Shown in pieces: positions 27,251 to 34,253 of a stretch of DNA of 34,253 nucleotides. Numbering within the stretch: the first letter of the stretch is position 1; the number at the start of each line of letters is the position of its first letter. The stretch is from an uncultured Prolixibacteraceae bacterium (GTDB lineage Bacteria; Bacteroidota; Bacteroidia; Bacteroidales; Prolixibacteraceae): NCBI GenBank assembly GCA_913063265.1, contig CAJXZG010000059.1, forward strand, positions 1 to 34,253. The letters run 5' to 3'. Below the pieces are notes generated by a model that was given only the letters and a program-made list of their open reading frames with translations, ran no database searches and was not told where the DNA came from. The position numbers were made by a program, and so were the translations under genes.

Positions 27251-27275
27251 TTGCTTCATTTTTTTATTATATTCG
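27251..27275 (+). promoter_or_regulatory. Promoter-like sequence before the DUF2795 gene
   Basis: TATATTCG (27268-27275) resembles the Bacteroidota -7 box TAnnTTTG with one change, and TTG lies at 27251-27253. The spacing of 14 bases is shorter than the usual 17-23, so this is tentative. Confidence 0.3.
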
Positions 27276-27316
27276 CGCAAAAGTTAAAACGAGTTTAACC
27301 ACATAAAAATCAACAA

Positions 27317-27538
27317 ATGTATTGGACACTTGAATTGGCATCTAAACTGGAAGATGCACCCTGGCCCGCAACAAAAGATGAATTGATTGATTATGCAATT
27401 CGTTCAGGTGCGCCGTTGGAAGTGATTGAAAACCTTCAGGAAATGGAAGATGAAGGAGAAATGTATGAAAGTATTGAAGATATTTGGCCGGATTATCCCA
27501 GCAAAGACGATTTCTTTTTTAACGAAGACGAATACTAA
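27317..27538 (+). CDS. Small acidic DUF2795 protein
   Basis: A 73-residue, strongly acidic cytosolic protein widely conserved in Bacteroidota and of unknown function. The DUF2795 signature covers APWPATKDELIDYAIRSGAP and continues with LEVIENLQEM; the tail, YESIEDIWPDYPSKDDFFF, is rich in D, E and F. It has a gene to itself: 215 bases lie upstream, with a promoter-like box, and a strong terminator follows 22 bases after the stop. This suggests a short monocistronic, possibly abundant, transcript. Confidence 0.88.
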   Translation: MYWTLELASKLEDAPWPATKDELIDYAIRSGAPLEVIENLQEMEDEGEMYESIEDIWPDYPSKDDFFFNEDEY

Positions 27539-27560
27539 AAAGAGTATAAAAATATAGTAC

Positions 27561-27593
27561 AAAGGCATCTGTTATAAAAACAGGTGCCTTTTT
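27561..27593 (+). terminator. Strong terminator after the DUF2795 gene
   Basis: AAAGGCATCTGTT (27561-27573) pairs with AACAGGTGCCTTT (27579-27591) with one G·T wobble around a five-base loop, followed by T residues. Confidence 0.92.
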
Positions 27594-27652
27594 GTTTTAT
27601 TTATGTGTGATAGTTTTTCTTTGTTTATCTTTAACAGTTTGAACAAATAGAT

Positions 27653-29158
27653 ATGAAAAAATATATTCTGATTATTGCAACCGTGCTTTTATGCAATTCT
27701 TTGTATTCGCAGACTAAAAGCTACAAACGCGGTGTTGCATATGGATATCATTCAAAGAATGACATGGAAAATTTTTCACCTCATATTTCCTGGTGGTATA
27801 ACTGGCATTATTTACCTGATGCAGCTATTCGTCCAACTTACCGGAACTATAATGTTGATTTTACACCAATGGCATGGAATGCAACAGGAATTGGCGGAGT
27901 TAAAAACTGGGCAGAAAGAGATTCGACAGTACGATATATTCTTGGTTTTAATGAACCAAATTTCAAAGAACAGGCCAATATGACACCTTCTCAGGCTGCA
28001 AAAGTATGGCCGGCCTTCCAGAAAATAGCAGAAGAAAATGATTTAAAAATTGTCGGACCGGCGGTTAACTATTGTGGCGAATGTGTTTCTGAAGGAGGCA
28101 CTACCTATTATAATCCATTTGATTACCTGGATGATTTTTTTGCATCCTGTGATACTTGTCAGGTTGATTTTATTGGCCTGCATTGGTATGGCAGTGGAAA
28201 TTCAATTGTTGGATATGTAAATGATGCAAAAAAATATAATAAGCCCATTTGGATGACAGAGTTTGCTTCCTGGGATTACAGTAATCCTGTTAACAATGTA
28301 AAAGAACAAATGAAATACCTTGCAGGAACTGTGAATTTTTTGGAAAGAGATCCTGATGTTTATCGTTATTCCTGGTTTATCGGTCGAACTGCCGGAGGTA
28401 TTGACGCAGCGCCGTATATTGATTTATATGGTGAAGATGGAATGTTAACAGAATTGGGCCAGCTATATATGGATATTCCCGTTTACGATCCGGAAATGAA
28501 GTTTGAAATACCGGGAAGAATCGAAAGTGAAGAATATTTTTTAATGTCGGGTCTTTTTTGCGAACCTACCGGTGACAAGGATGGTTTTCTGAATGTCGGG
28601 TGGACAGATATTGGCGATTGGGCAGAATATAAAATTAATGTTGTAAGAAGCGGGCTGTATAACTTAACCCTTAGAATTGCAGGTACAAGTACAGGAAGAA
28701 TTGATGTATTGGTCGATAACAAACTTGTGAAAACAATTGAAACTCCAGGAACAGGTGGTTGGCAAAACTGGACGGATGTGTTAGACGAAATCAATCTGGA
28801 AGCGGGTGAACATTTATTGAAATGGCGGGTCAGAAAGGCCGGCTTTAATATAAACTGGATAAGTTTTTCAAATACAACTTCCAGCACAGATTTTGAAGTT
28901 TTGGAATCTACCGTTTATCCAAATCCGGTTATAAACGGGATTTTAAATATTGAAATAAACAGGGATATCTCAGGTGGAGAATATAAATGTATACTTTATG
29001 ATTCTTTTGGGAAAAAGGTTTTTTCTGAAAAAGTAAAATTGAATGCTTCATTGTTTCAGTTAAATATAAATAAAGCAGGAAAAATTACCCCCGGAATTTA
29101 TTATCTATCTATTGAAGGAGAAAATTGCGGGATTAACAAACTAATCGTTATTCAATAA
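27653..29158 (+). CDS. Secreted GH128-like glycosidase with CBM6 and T9SS sorting domain
   Basis: A 501-residue secreted enzyme, probably acting on beta-1,3-linked glucan, though the substrate is inferred. Signal peptide 1-20 (ending YSQ). The Glyco_hydro_cc/GH128-like (beta/alpha)8 domain spans about 25-275, with GFNEPN at 98-103 giving acid/base Glu101 and WMTEFA at 200-205 giving nucleophile Glu203. A CBM6-like sugar-binding domain covers about 285-408 (RIESEEYF, then GDWAEYKINV and WRVRKAGFNINWISF). Residues about 417-501 (VYPNPVINGILNIEI … GIYYLSIEG) form a type A C-terminal sorting domain for export by the type IX system, usually ending in cell-surface attachment or release. Its stop is 2 bases from that of the converging DsrE gene. 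Confidence 0.86.
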   Translation: MKKYILIIATVLLCNSLYSQTKSYKRGVAYGYHSKNDMENFSPHISWWYNWHYLPDAAIRPTYRNYNVDFTPMAWNATGIGGVKNWAERDSTVRYILGFNEPNFKEQANMTPSQAAKVWPAFQKIAEENDLKIVGPAVNYCGECVSEGGTTYYNPFDYLDDFFASCDTCQVDFIGLHWYGSGNSIVGYVNDAKKYNKPIWMTEFASWDYSNPVNNVKEQMKYLAGTVNFLERDPDVYRYSWFIGRTAGGIDAAPYIDLYGEDGMLTELGQLYMDIPVYDPEMKFEIPGRIESEEYFLMSGLFCEPTGDKDGFLNVGWTDIGDWAEYKINVVRSGLYNLTLRIAGTSTGRIDVLVDNKLVKTIETPGTGGWQNWTDVLDEINLEAGEHLLKWRVRKAGFNINWISFSNTTSSTDFEVLESTVYPNPVINGILNIEINRDISGGEYKCILYDSFGKKVFSEKVKLNASLFQLNINKAGKITPGIYYLSIEGENCGINKLIVIQ

Positions 29159-29160
29159 GT

Positions 29161-29580
29161 TTATAAACTTAAAGTTTGCCAGCCTTCTTTAAGATAGTTA
29201 CTTAGCGGAACACCCATTCCTTTAACATCGATTCCAAATTCGGAAAGTTTTTCATCTACCTCGTACATCTTGGCACAATAAAGACAGGCCTCAACTTTTA
29301 TTCCAACTTCCTGCATTCTTTTTACATAATCCTGCAGCATTTTGTTTTCGGTTAAAAGTTTTGCCGATGGACCCCAAACAATTAGCACAACTTCGTCAAA
29401 CCATCCCTGCTTTTTTGCATTGTAAGTATACATAAATGCCATTTTCTCCGCAACATCAGGATCACCACTGGTCCAGAGCACTGCCAGCTTATTTGAATTA
29501 TCTTTCATTTTTGTTTCATTTTGTGCGAATACACCGGTAAAAAGAATTAAGCCGAAAAATAAAAAAATTAACTGTTTCAT
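29161..29580 (-). CDS. Exported DsrE-family protein
   Basis: A 139-residue protein with a clear signal peptide (1-20, ending GVFAQ) and a DsrE/DsrF fold. The DsrE family handles sulfur in the cytosol or acts as a small redox/assembly partner; a periplasmic member is less usual. Conserved features are LAVLWTSGDPDVAEKMAFM (32-50), VVLIVWGPSAKLL (64-76) and EACLYCAKMYEV (97-108). The last carries Cys99 and Cys102 as a CxxC in the region of the DsrE active cysteine, giving a possible thiol/sulfur-carrier or metal site. It is 38 bases downstream of the YkgJ-like gene and probably cotranscribed. Function unknown. Confidence 0.82.
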   Translation of the reverse strand: MKQLIFLFFGLILFTGVFAQNETKMKDNSNKLAVLWTSGDPDVAEKMAFMYTYNAKKQGWFDEVVLIVWGPSAKLLTENKMLQDYVKRMQEVGIKVEACLYCAKMYEVDEKLSEFGIDVKGMGVPLSNYLKEGWQTLSL

Positions 29581-29618
29581 TTTTTTGTTTTTTAGATGTT
29601 TAAATATTTTAAAAAAGT

Positions 29619-30146
29619 TTATTGCAAATAATTCGTTATTTCTTTTAAAGGTATTAAATCAAATTCACCATATTTTTTTTCTTTAAATTCCTTGATAAAT
29701 TCCTTATTTAAAAGAAAAAGTTTACTGTTGAATTTATCTTGAGGAATCGTATTTTCAAAAGTAAAATCAGCAAAATCAAAATCTGTAAAATTTAAATGAC
29801 AGACCGATAATTCCGGTTCCCCTTCTTCAGAGGTGTAAATAAGTGGAAAGCCATGAGTGCGACACATGACAGGACGATAAGAATAAATTGTACAAGAATG
29901 ATAATTAAGAAATTTACAAATGTTCTCATCTGTATGTACTTCCAAATCAATATTTTTACCACGGATGTTGTGCAGAATATAGTGAAATTCGATAGGGAAT
30001 ATGCTAAAATCGATACAACACAAATCGCAACCTTTTTTGCAATGCATATGCTTTAAATGAAACTTTTCAAGTAACCCGGTTTCTTTTTCGATTTCCTCCA
30101 CCAATTTTTTATATTTCCTGAAATGAATGTTTGTCGACTGATTCAT
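29619..30146 (-). CDS. YkgJ-type cysteine-cluster protein
   Basis: A 175-residue soluble protein with an N-terminal helix and the YkgJ/CxxCxxCC zinc- or iron-sulfur-binding domain. Cysteines are C36, C40, C43 and C44 (CKKGCDLCC), then C77, C85, C95 (SYRPVMCRTHGFP) and C116. Family members are annotated as putative Fe-S oxidoreductases or zinc-chelating proteins; the role is not defined. No signal peptide is visible, so it should be cytosolic, while the following DsrE protein is exported. The 106 bases to the divergent GH3 gene hold no recognisable operator. Confidence 0.85.
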   Translation of the reverse strand: MNQSTNIHFRKYKKLVEEIEKETGLLEKFHLKHMHCKKGCDLCCIDFSIFPIEFHYILHNIRGKNIDLEVHTDENICKFLNYHSCTIYSYRPVMCRTHGFPLIYTSEEGEPELSVCHLNFTDFDFADFTFENTIPQDKFNSKLFLLNKEFIKEFKEKKYGEFDLIPLKEITNYLQ

Positions 30147-30252
30147 AAAAATTTAAATAATTATGTGCAAAATACAGTATTTTTATTTGTCGATTATTAA
30201 ATCAAAATATTATTTTTGGCATACCAGAACAGAACAGATAATTAAATTCATA

Positions 30253-32862
30253 ATGAAAAAATTTATTCTAAACTTATTATTGGCTTTTATAAATATTGTT
30301 GCCTTTTCGCAGAACGAAAACTTTGAGTTTTTAAATAGTTCCCTGCCGGTTGAAGAACGTGTTGATATTTTGGTTTCTCAAATGACCGTTCAGGAAAAAA
30401 TTGATCAGATGCTTTACACATCGCCGGCTATTGAGCGCTTAAATGTTCCGGAGTACAACTGGTGGAATGAGTGTTTGCACGGGGTAGCCCGGGCGGGATA
30501 TGCAACCGTTTTTCCACAATCCATTACTATCGCAGGATCCTGGGATACGGAATTGATGACCCGTGTAGCAACCGCAATTTCTGACGAAGCTCGTGCAAAG
30601 CATCATGAATTTGTACGTCGGGGACAAAGAGGAATATACCAGGGATTAACATTTTGGTCGCCAAACATAAATATTTTCAGAGATCCAAGATGGGGGCGAG
30701 GACATGAAACATATGGAGAGGATCCATATTTAACAGGTGAAATGGGAACCCGTTTTGTGCAGGGTTTGCAAGGTGAAGATCCTCAATATCTAAAGGTGGT
30801 TGCAACTGCAAAACATTATGCTGTTCATTCAGGACCTGAACCTTTGCGTCACGTATTTAATGCCAAAATAGGTGAACGTGATTTGCGGGAGACATATTTG
30901 CCTGCTTTCAGGAAATTAATAGTTGAAGGAGGAGCTTATTCTGTTATGGGAGCATATAATCAATTCAGAGATTTTCCCTGTTGCGCTAGCCCTGAATTAT
31001 TTAATATTTTAAGAAACGAATGGGGATTTAATGGATATGTGGTATCCGATTGTTGGGCAATAAGTGATTTTTACAGGTTTCAGGATTTCTCAAAAGATGC
31101 AGCAGAGGCCAGTGCTGCTGCAGTAAAGGCAGGTACCGATTTAAACTGCGGTAGTTCTTATCCGCATTTAAAAGAAGCATACGAACGCGGAATAATTACA
31201 GAAGAAGAAATTGATGTTGCAGTAAAGAGATTATTTACAGCACGTTTTAAACTGGGAATGTTTGACTCAGAGGAAGAAGTAGCATATGCACAAATTCCAT
31301 TTTCTGTAAATGCTTCAAAGGAACACGATAAACTTGCCCTGGAAGCAGCGCAAAAAAGTATTGTATTACTGAAAAACGAGAACGAAATCCTGCCTTTATC
31401 TAAATCAATAAAAAGGATTGCAGTTGTTGGGCCAAATGCTGATAACTGGGAAGCACTTGTTGGAAACTATAATGGTATTGCCAAAAATCCAGTAACCGTT
31501 TTAGAGGGTATTAAAAATAAGCTTAAAAACAGCGAAGTATTGTATGCCGAAGGTTCACATCTGGCCGATGGTATAAGTAATCTTCATGTTATTCCGGGAG
31601 AATATCTTTTGACTGCGGATGGAAAACAAGGTGTTACAGGAGAGTATTTCTCAAATAAAAAAATGGAAGGTGAACCTGCCTTTACCCGTGTTGATGAGAA
31701 TATTGATTTTTACTGGGAAAATAATTCTCCTTCACCTGATTTAAAAGTAAATGATTACAGTATTCGCTGGACTGCTTATCTGATTCCCCCCGTATCAGGA
31801 AAATATAAAATTGGCTCATGGGGGATGCCAACTTTGGACATCTGGTTTGAGGGAGAAAAAATTTCGCAGCTAAACAGTGAGCATCATGCTTTTCACCAGG
31901 AAAAAGCTTTTGAGCTGGAGGAAGGAATGAAATACAAAATTGTATATGAATATAAAAACTGGACGGGTGATGGCGATGCCAAATTATTGTGGGCAATGCC
32001 TAATGTTAATATGCAGGCTGAAGCAGTTGAAGTGGCTGAAAAAGCTGATGCAGTTGTGGTTGTTTTAGGCTTATCTCAAAGGCTGGAAGGTGAGGAAATG
32101 TCGATTGAGGTAGATGGTTTTGAAGGGGGTGACCGTACTCACTTAAAACTTCCCAAACCTCAGGCAGATTTGGTTAAAGCAATAAAAGCTACCGGAAAAC
32201 CAACTGTTTTGGTTTTACTTAATGGCAGTGCTTTAGCTGTAAACTGGGAAGATGAAAATCTTGATGCAATTATATCCGCCGGTTATCCGGGACAACAGGG
32301 AGGAAATGCCGTGGCTGATGTAATTTTTGGTGATTATAATCCGGCCGGTCGTTTACCGGTAACTTACTATAAATCGGTCGACCAGTTACCTCCTTTTGAA
32401 GTGTACGATATGAATGGGCGTACCTACAAATATTTTGAAGGTGTACCGCTTTATCCTTTTGGATATGGATTGAGTTATACTGATTTTGAATACAGTAAAT
32501 TAAAGGTTCCCGGAAAAGTTAAAGTGGGTAAATCGGTAATTGTAAAGGTTAAAGTTACCAACACCGGAGACAGGGCAGGTGAGGAGGTTGTGCAACTTTA
32601 TCTGACAGATGAAACGGCCTCGACACCACGTCCAAAAGTTCAATTGGAAGGTTTTAAAAGAATATTCTTAAATATTGGAGAATCAAGAGAAGTTGAATTT
32701 GAAATCTCACCAAGACAGTTTTCAATTATAAATAACGATGGAGAAAGAGAAATTGAAAATGGATGGTTTACCGTTTTTGTTGGAGGTGGCCAGCCGGAGA
32801 CCAAAAATTCTAATTCAATATCATCAAGAGTTTTGCTTACAGGAAAAAATTTAAAACTTTAA
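30253..32862 (+). CDS. GH3 beta-glycosidase with inserted PA14 domain
   Basis: An 869-residue exported exo-glycosidase, by sequence closest to the beta-xylosidase/beta-glucosidase branch of GH3. Signal peptide 1-20 (ending FSQ). The TIM-barrel domain spans about 35-345; the catalytic nucleophile is Asp266 in GYVVSDCWA. The second domain is split by a PA14-type carbohydrate-binding insertion (about 458-585; GVTGEYFSNKKMEGEP and GKYKIGSWG). Afterwards comes LEGEEMSIEVDGFEGGDRTH (611-630), where the acid/base Glu is expected. The C-terminal ~110 residues are a fibronectin-III-like GH3 domain. The ATG at 30253 starts directly at the signal peptide; an upstream in-frame ATG at 30163 would bury it. 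No T9SS sorting domain, so periplasm or outer membrane is likely. Confidence 0.92.
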   Translation: MKKFILNLLLAFINIVAFSQNENFEFLNSSLPVEERVDILVSQMTVQEKIDQMLYTSPAIERLNVPEYNWWNECLHGVARAGYATVFPQSITIAGSWDTELMTRVATAISDEARAKHHEFVRRGQRGIYQGLTFWSPNINIFRDPRWGRGHETYGEDPYLTGEMGTRFVQGLQGEDPQYLKVVATAKHYAVHSGPEPLRHVFNAKIGERDLRETYLPAFRKLIVEGGAYSVMGAYNQFRDFPCCASPELFNILRNEWGFNGYVVSDCWAISDFYRFQDFSKDAAEASAAAVKAGTDLNCGSSYPHLKEAYERGIITEEEIDVAVKRLFTARFKLGMFDSEEEVAYAQIPFSVNASKEHDKLALEAAQKSIVLLKNENEILPLSKSIKRIAVVGPNADNWEALVGNYNGIAKNPVTVLEGIKNKLKNSEVLYAEGSHLADGISNLHVIPGEYLLTADGKQGVTGEYFSNKKMEGEPAFTRVDENIDFYWENNSPSPDLKVNDYSIRWTAYLIPPVSGKYKIGSWGMPTLDIWFEGEKISQLNSEHHAFHQEKAFELEEGMKYKIVYEYKNWTGDGDAKLLWAMPNVNMQAEAVEVAEKADAVVVVLGLSQRLEGEEMSIEVDGFEGGDRTHLKLPKPQADLVKAIKATGKPTVLVLLNGSALAVNWEDENLDAIISAGYPGQQGGNAVADVIFGDYNPAGRLPVTYYKSVDQLPPFEVYDMNGRTYKYFEGVPLYPFGYGLSYTDFEYSKLKVPGKVKVGKSVIVKVKVTNTGDRAGEEVVQLYLTDETASTPRPKVQLEGFKRIFLNIGESREVEFEISPRQFSIINNDGEREIENGWFTVFVGGGQPETKNSNSISSRVLLTGKNLKL

Positions 32863-32874
32863 AAAAGGTTTATA

Positions 32875-32912
32875 ATTCACCGGGAAACTTTTGTTTTCCG
32901 GTGAATACTTTT
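32875..32912. terminator. Bidirectional terminator between converging genes
   Basis: ATTCACCGGGAAA (32875-32887) pairs with TTTTCCGGTGAAT (32894-32906) with one wobble. ACTTTT follows on the plus strand. On the minus strand the stem is followed by TATAAACCTTTTTT, so it can also serve the oxidoreductase gene ending at 32930. Confidence 0.85.
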
Positions 32913-32929
32913 ATCATGTTACCTCAATT

Positions 32930-34253
32930 TCAAAAACCTGCTACTTTCCACCCCTCACGATAGTTACGTTTAAGCAATTTTTCAGCATCCGGATAATTGG
33001 GGATTTTTAAATTTTCAGAATCCCATTCCAACAATATATCAGGAGTTTGAATGGCTACTGTTCCCAGTATAATGGCTTCGGTCATCGGACCTGTTTGTGC
33101 AAAGTGTGATTCAGTATTTTCGCCTCCCAAACAAGCATCTGCAAAATGATGATAATGATTTCGATCCTTAAAATTTGGGATTTTATAATCAGCAAATTTA
33201 TCATGGGGCAGAAGTACCAGATCGTTACCATGAGCAATCAAAAGAGCTCCCTTGGTTCCAATTAACATAGCCGATTCCGGAGGATAAGGATCTCCCGGAA
33301 ATATATCCTGAATTTCCCGGGGAGGATAAAACATTCCGTCAAACCATTCTACGGTTAGTTCATCCGTTTCAGTATATTCATTTCCGGGAAACTTCCAGGT
33401 TATGTGATCTCCCTGTGGCCATGTGTCGGCTCTCCTTTCACTTGATTCCTGCCATGATTTTTGTACACTGGCAATAACATTTTTTGGTGCAGTTAAATCC
33501 AATCCTTTCCAAACAGCGTCAAAAATATGGCAACCGATATCCCCCGACCATCCTGTTCCAAAATCAAGCCAGCTTCTCCACATAACAGGATGATAAATTT
33601 CTGATTGATATGCTCTTTCAGGCGCAGGTCCCAACCACACATCCCAGTTTAAATTCTCCGGTATTGGCGAAGTTTCAGCTGGACGTGGTCCTGGCAAACG
33701 ATATTTTTCAACGGCTCCTGGTCGGTTTGAACACAGATAAACATGTTTTATTTTTCCAATGGCTTTTTCCTTGATCAATTTTACCGCTCGCCTGTCGTTT
33801 TGTGATGAAGCATATTGGGTTCCTAATTGTGTTATTACTCCTTTAGATGCAGCAGCTTCTGTCAGTTTTTTAACTTCTGCAACATCATGACACATAGGTT
33901 TCTGACAATATACATGTTTACCCAGTTGGATGGCATGATACGAAATGGTAAAGTGATTATGATCGGGAACCGTAACATTTACCGAATCAATATTATTTGC
34001 TTCATTCTTATACAGTTCTCTCCAGTCGCTGTAAGTTTTGGCTTCCGGAACAACTTCGTGAGCCTTTTGCAGATAATTTTTATCTACATCGCAAATGGCA
34101 ACAATTTGAACATTGGAGTGTGAAACAAAGTTTTGTAAATCGTTTAAACCCATCATTCCTCCGACGCCAATACATGCATGCCTTAGTTTTTTATTTGGGG
34201 CACAAGATTCAAATAAAAGAGGAGCGGCAATTGCTGCAGTTGCAGTGGTTTGA
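32930..34253 (-). CDS. Exported Gfo/Idh/MocA oxidoreductase, 5' end outside window
   Basis: A NAD(P)-dependent oxidoreductase acting on sugars or sugar derivatives. The frame is open past the ATG at 34156 to the window end, adding QTTATAAIAAPLLFESC and the Rossmann-start strand KLRHACIGVGGMMG; so the internal ATG is not the start. About 440 residues are visible. The added segment looks like the tail of a Tat-type signal peptide, common in Bacteroidota members of this family, and the twin-Arg motif would lie outside. EKP-type QKPMCHDVAEV is present in the N-terminal domain, and WRSWLDFGTGWSGDIGCHIFD marks the C-terminal domain. It converges on the GH3 gene and may process its products; that is inference. 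Confidence 0.9.
   Translation of the reverse strand, partial: QTTATAAIAAPLLFESCAPNKKLRHACIGVGGMMGLNDLQNFVSHSNVQIVAICDVDKNYLQKAHEVVPEAKTYSDWRELYKNEANNIDSVNVTVPDHNHFTISYHAIQLGKHVYCQKPMCHDVAEVKKLTEAAASKGVITQLGTQYASSQNDRRAVKLIKEKAIGKIKHVYLCSNRPGAVEKYRLPGPRPAETSPIPENLNWDVWLGPAPERAYQSEIYHPVMWRSWLDFGTGWSGDIGCHIFDAVWKGLDLTAPKNVIASVQKSWQESSERRADTWPQGDHITWKFPGNEYTETDELTVEWFDGMFYPPREIQDIFPGDPYPPESAMLIGTKGALLIAHGNDLVLLPHDKFADYKIPNFKDRNHYHHFADACLGGENTESHFAQTGPMTEAIILGTVAIQTPDILLEWDSENLKIPNYPDAEKLLKRNYREGWKVAGF

Noticed and set aside
30163..30252. Upstream ATG for the GH3 gene adding 30 residues
   Set aside because: The added residues are aromatic and basic, unlike a leader, and would bury the signal peptide that starts at 30253. 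The region is the intergenic space to the divergent YkgJ-like gene.

Overview
The window is AT-rich chromosomal DNA from a member of the Bacteroidota. Four things point there: a Bacteroidota-type C-terminal secretion (T9SS) sorting domain on the secreted glycosidase at 27653-29158, DUF4251 and DUF2795 proteins, almost no Shine-Dalgarno sequences, and several likely Gln-rich signal-peptide cleavage sites (…FSQ, …YSQ, …FAQ). A free-living, polysaccharide-degrading marine or sediment lineage such as Marinilabiliales/Prolixibacteraceae is plausible, but that is inference. Both ends cut a gene: RNase Y (rny) on the left lacks its N-terminus, and a Gfo/Idh/MocA oxidoreductase on the right lacks its first residues.

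Layout. 1-1266: 3' part of rny and its terminator. 1267-1881: the only long gene-free stretch. It holds a 488-bp element bounded by near-perfect inverted repeats, with a possible 7-bp target duplication and a core of nested palindromes, followed by a second inverted repeat and a heptamer tandem repeat. 1882-3656 (-): a two-gene unit of uridine phosphorylase and a SirB1/transglutaminase-like protein. 3863-5314 (+): a GH16-fold protein with a charged repeat N-terminus and a lost catalytic motif. 5421-10197: two divergently transcribed patatin phospholipases, each fused to an outer-membrane beta-barrel. 10210-11133 (-): a YitT-family membrane protein. 11303-17979 (-): TamB, then ExbB, ExbD and a TolA-like TonB. 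18211-19967 (+): tsaD and sfsA. 20023-20544 (-): DUF4251 protein. 20777-21613 (+): a D-amino-acid-type aminotransferase. 21623-25632 (-): recG followed by a TMTC-like GT-C/TPR membrane protein. 25837-27101 (+): a lone LolD/MacB-type ABC ATPase and a PduO-type cobalamin adenosyltransferase with a TTG start. 27317-27538 (+): a small DUF2795 protein with its own terminator. 27653-34253: a carbohydrate-related patch with a secreted GH128-like/CBM6 protein, an exported DsrE protein plus a YkgJ Cys-cluster protein on the opposite strand, a PA14-containing GH3 enzyme, and the exported Gfo/Idh/MocA oxidoreductase.

How the genes fit together. Most are core housekeeping functions (RNA decay, tRNA t6A synthesis, recombination, nucleoside salvage). 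An envelope theme runs through the middle: two phospholipase-barrel fusions, TamB, and a proton-motive-force-coupled ExbB/ExbD/TonB set. The right third is a glycan-use patch without SusC/SusD genes in view.

The items most worth a second look are the structured inverted-repeat element at 1295-1782, the apparently non-catalytic GH16-fold protein with repeat N-terminus, the TamB gene without a conventional start ahead of its membrane anchor, and the exported DsrE/YkgJ pair. I see no tRNA, rRNA, CRISPR array, intact insertion sequence or defence system.
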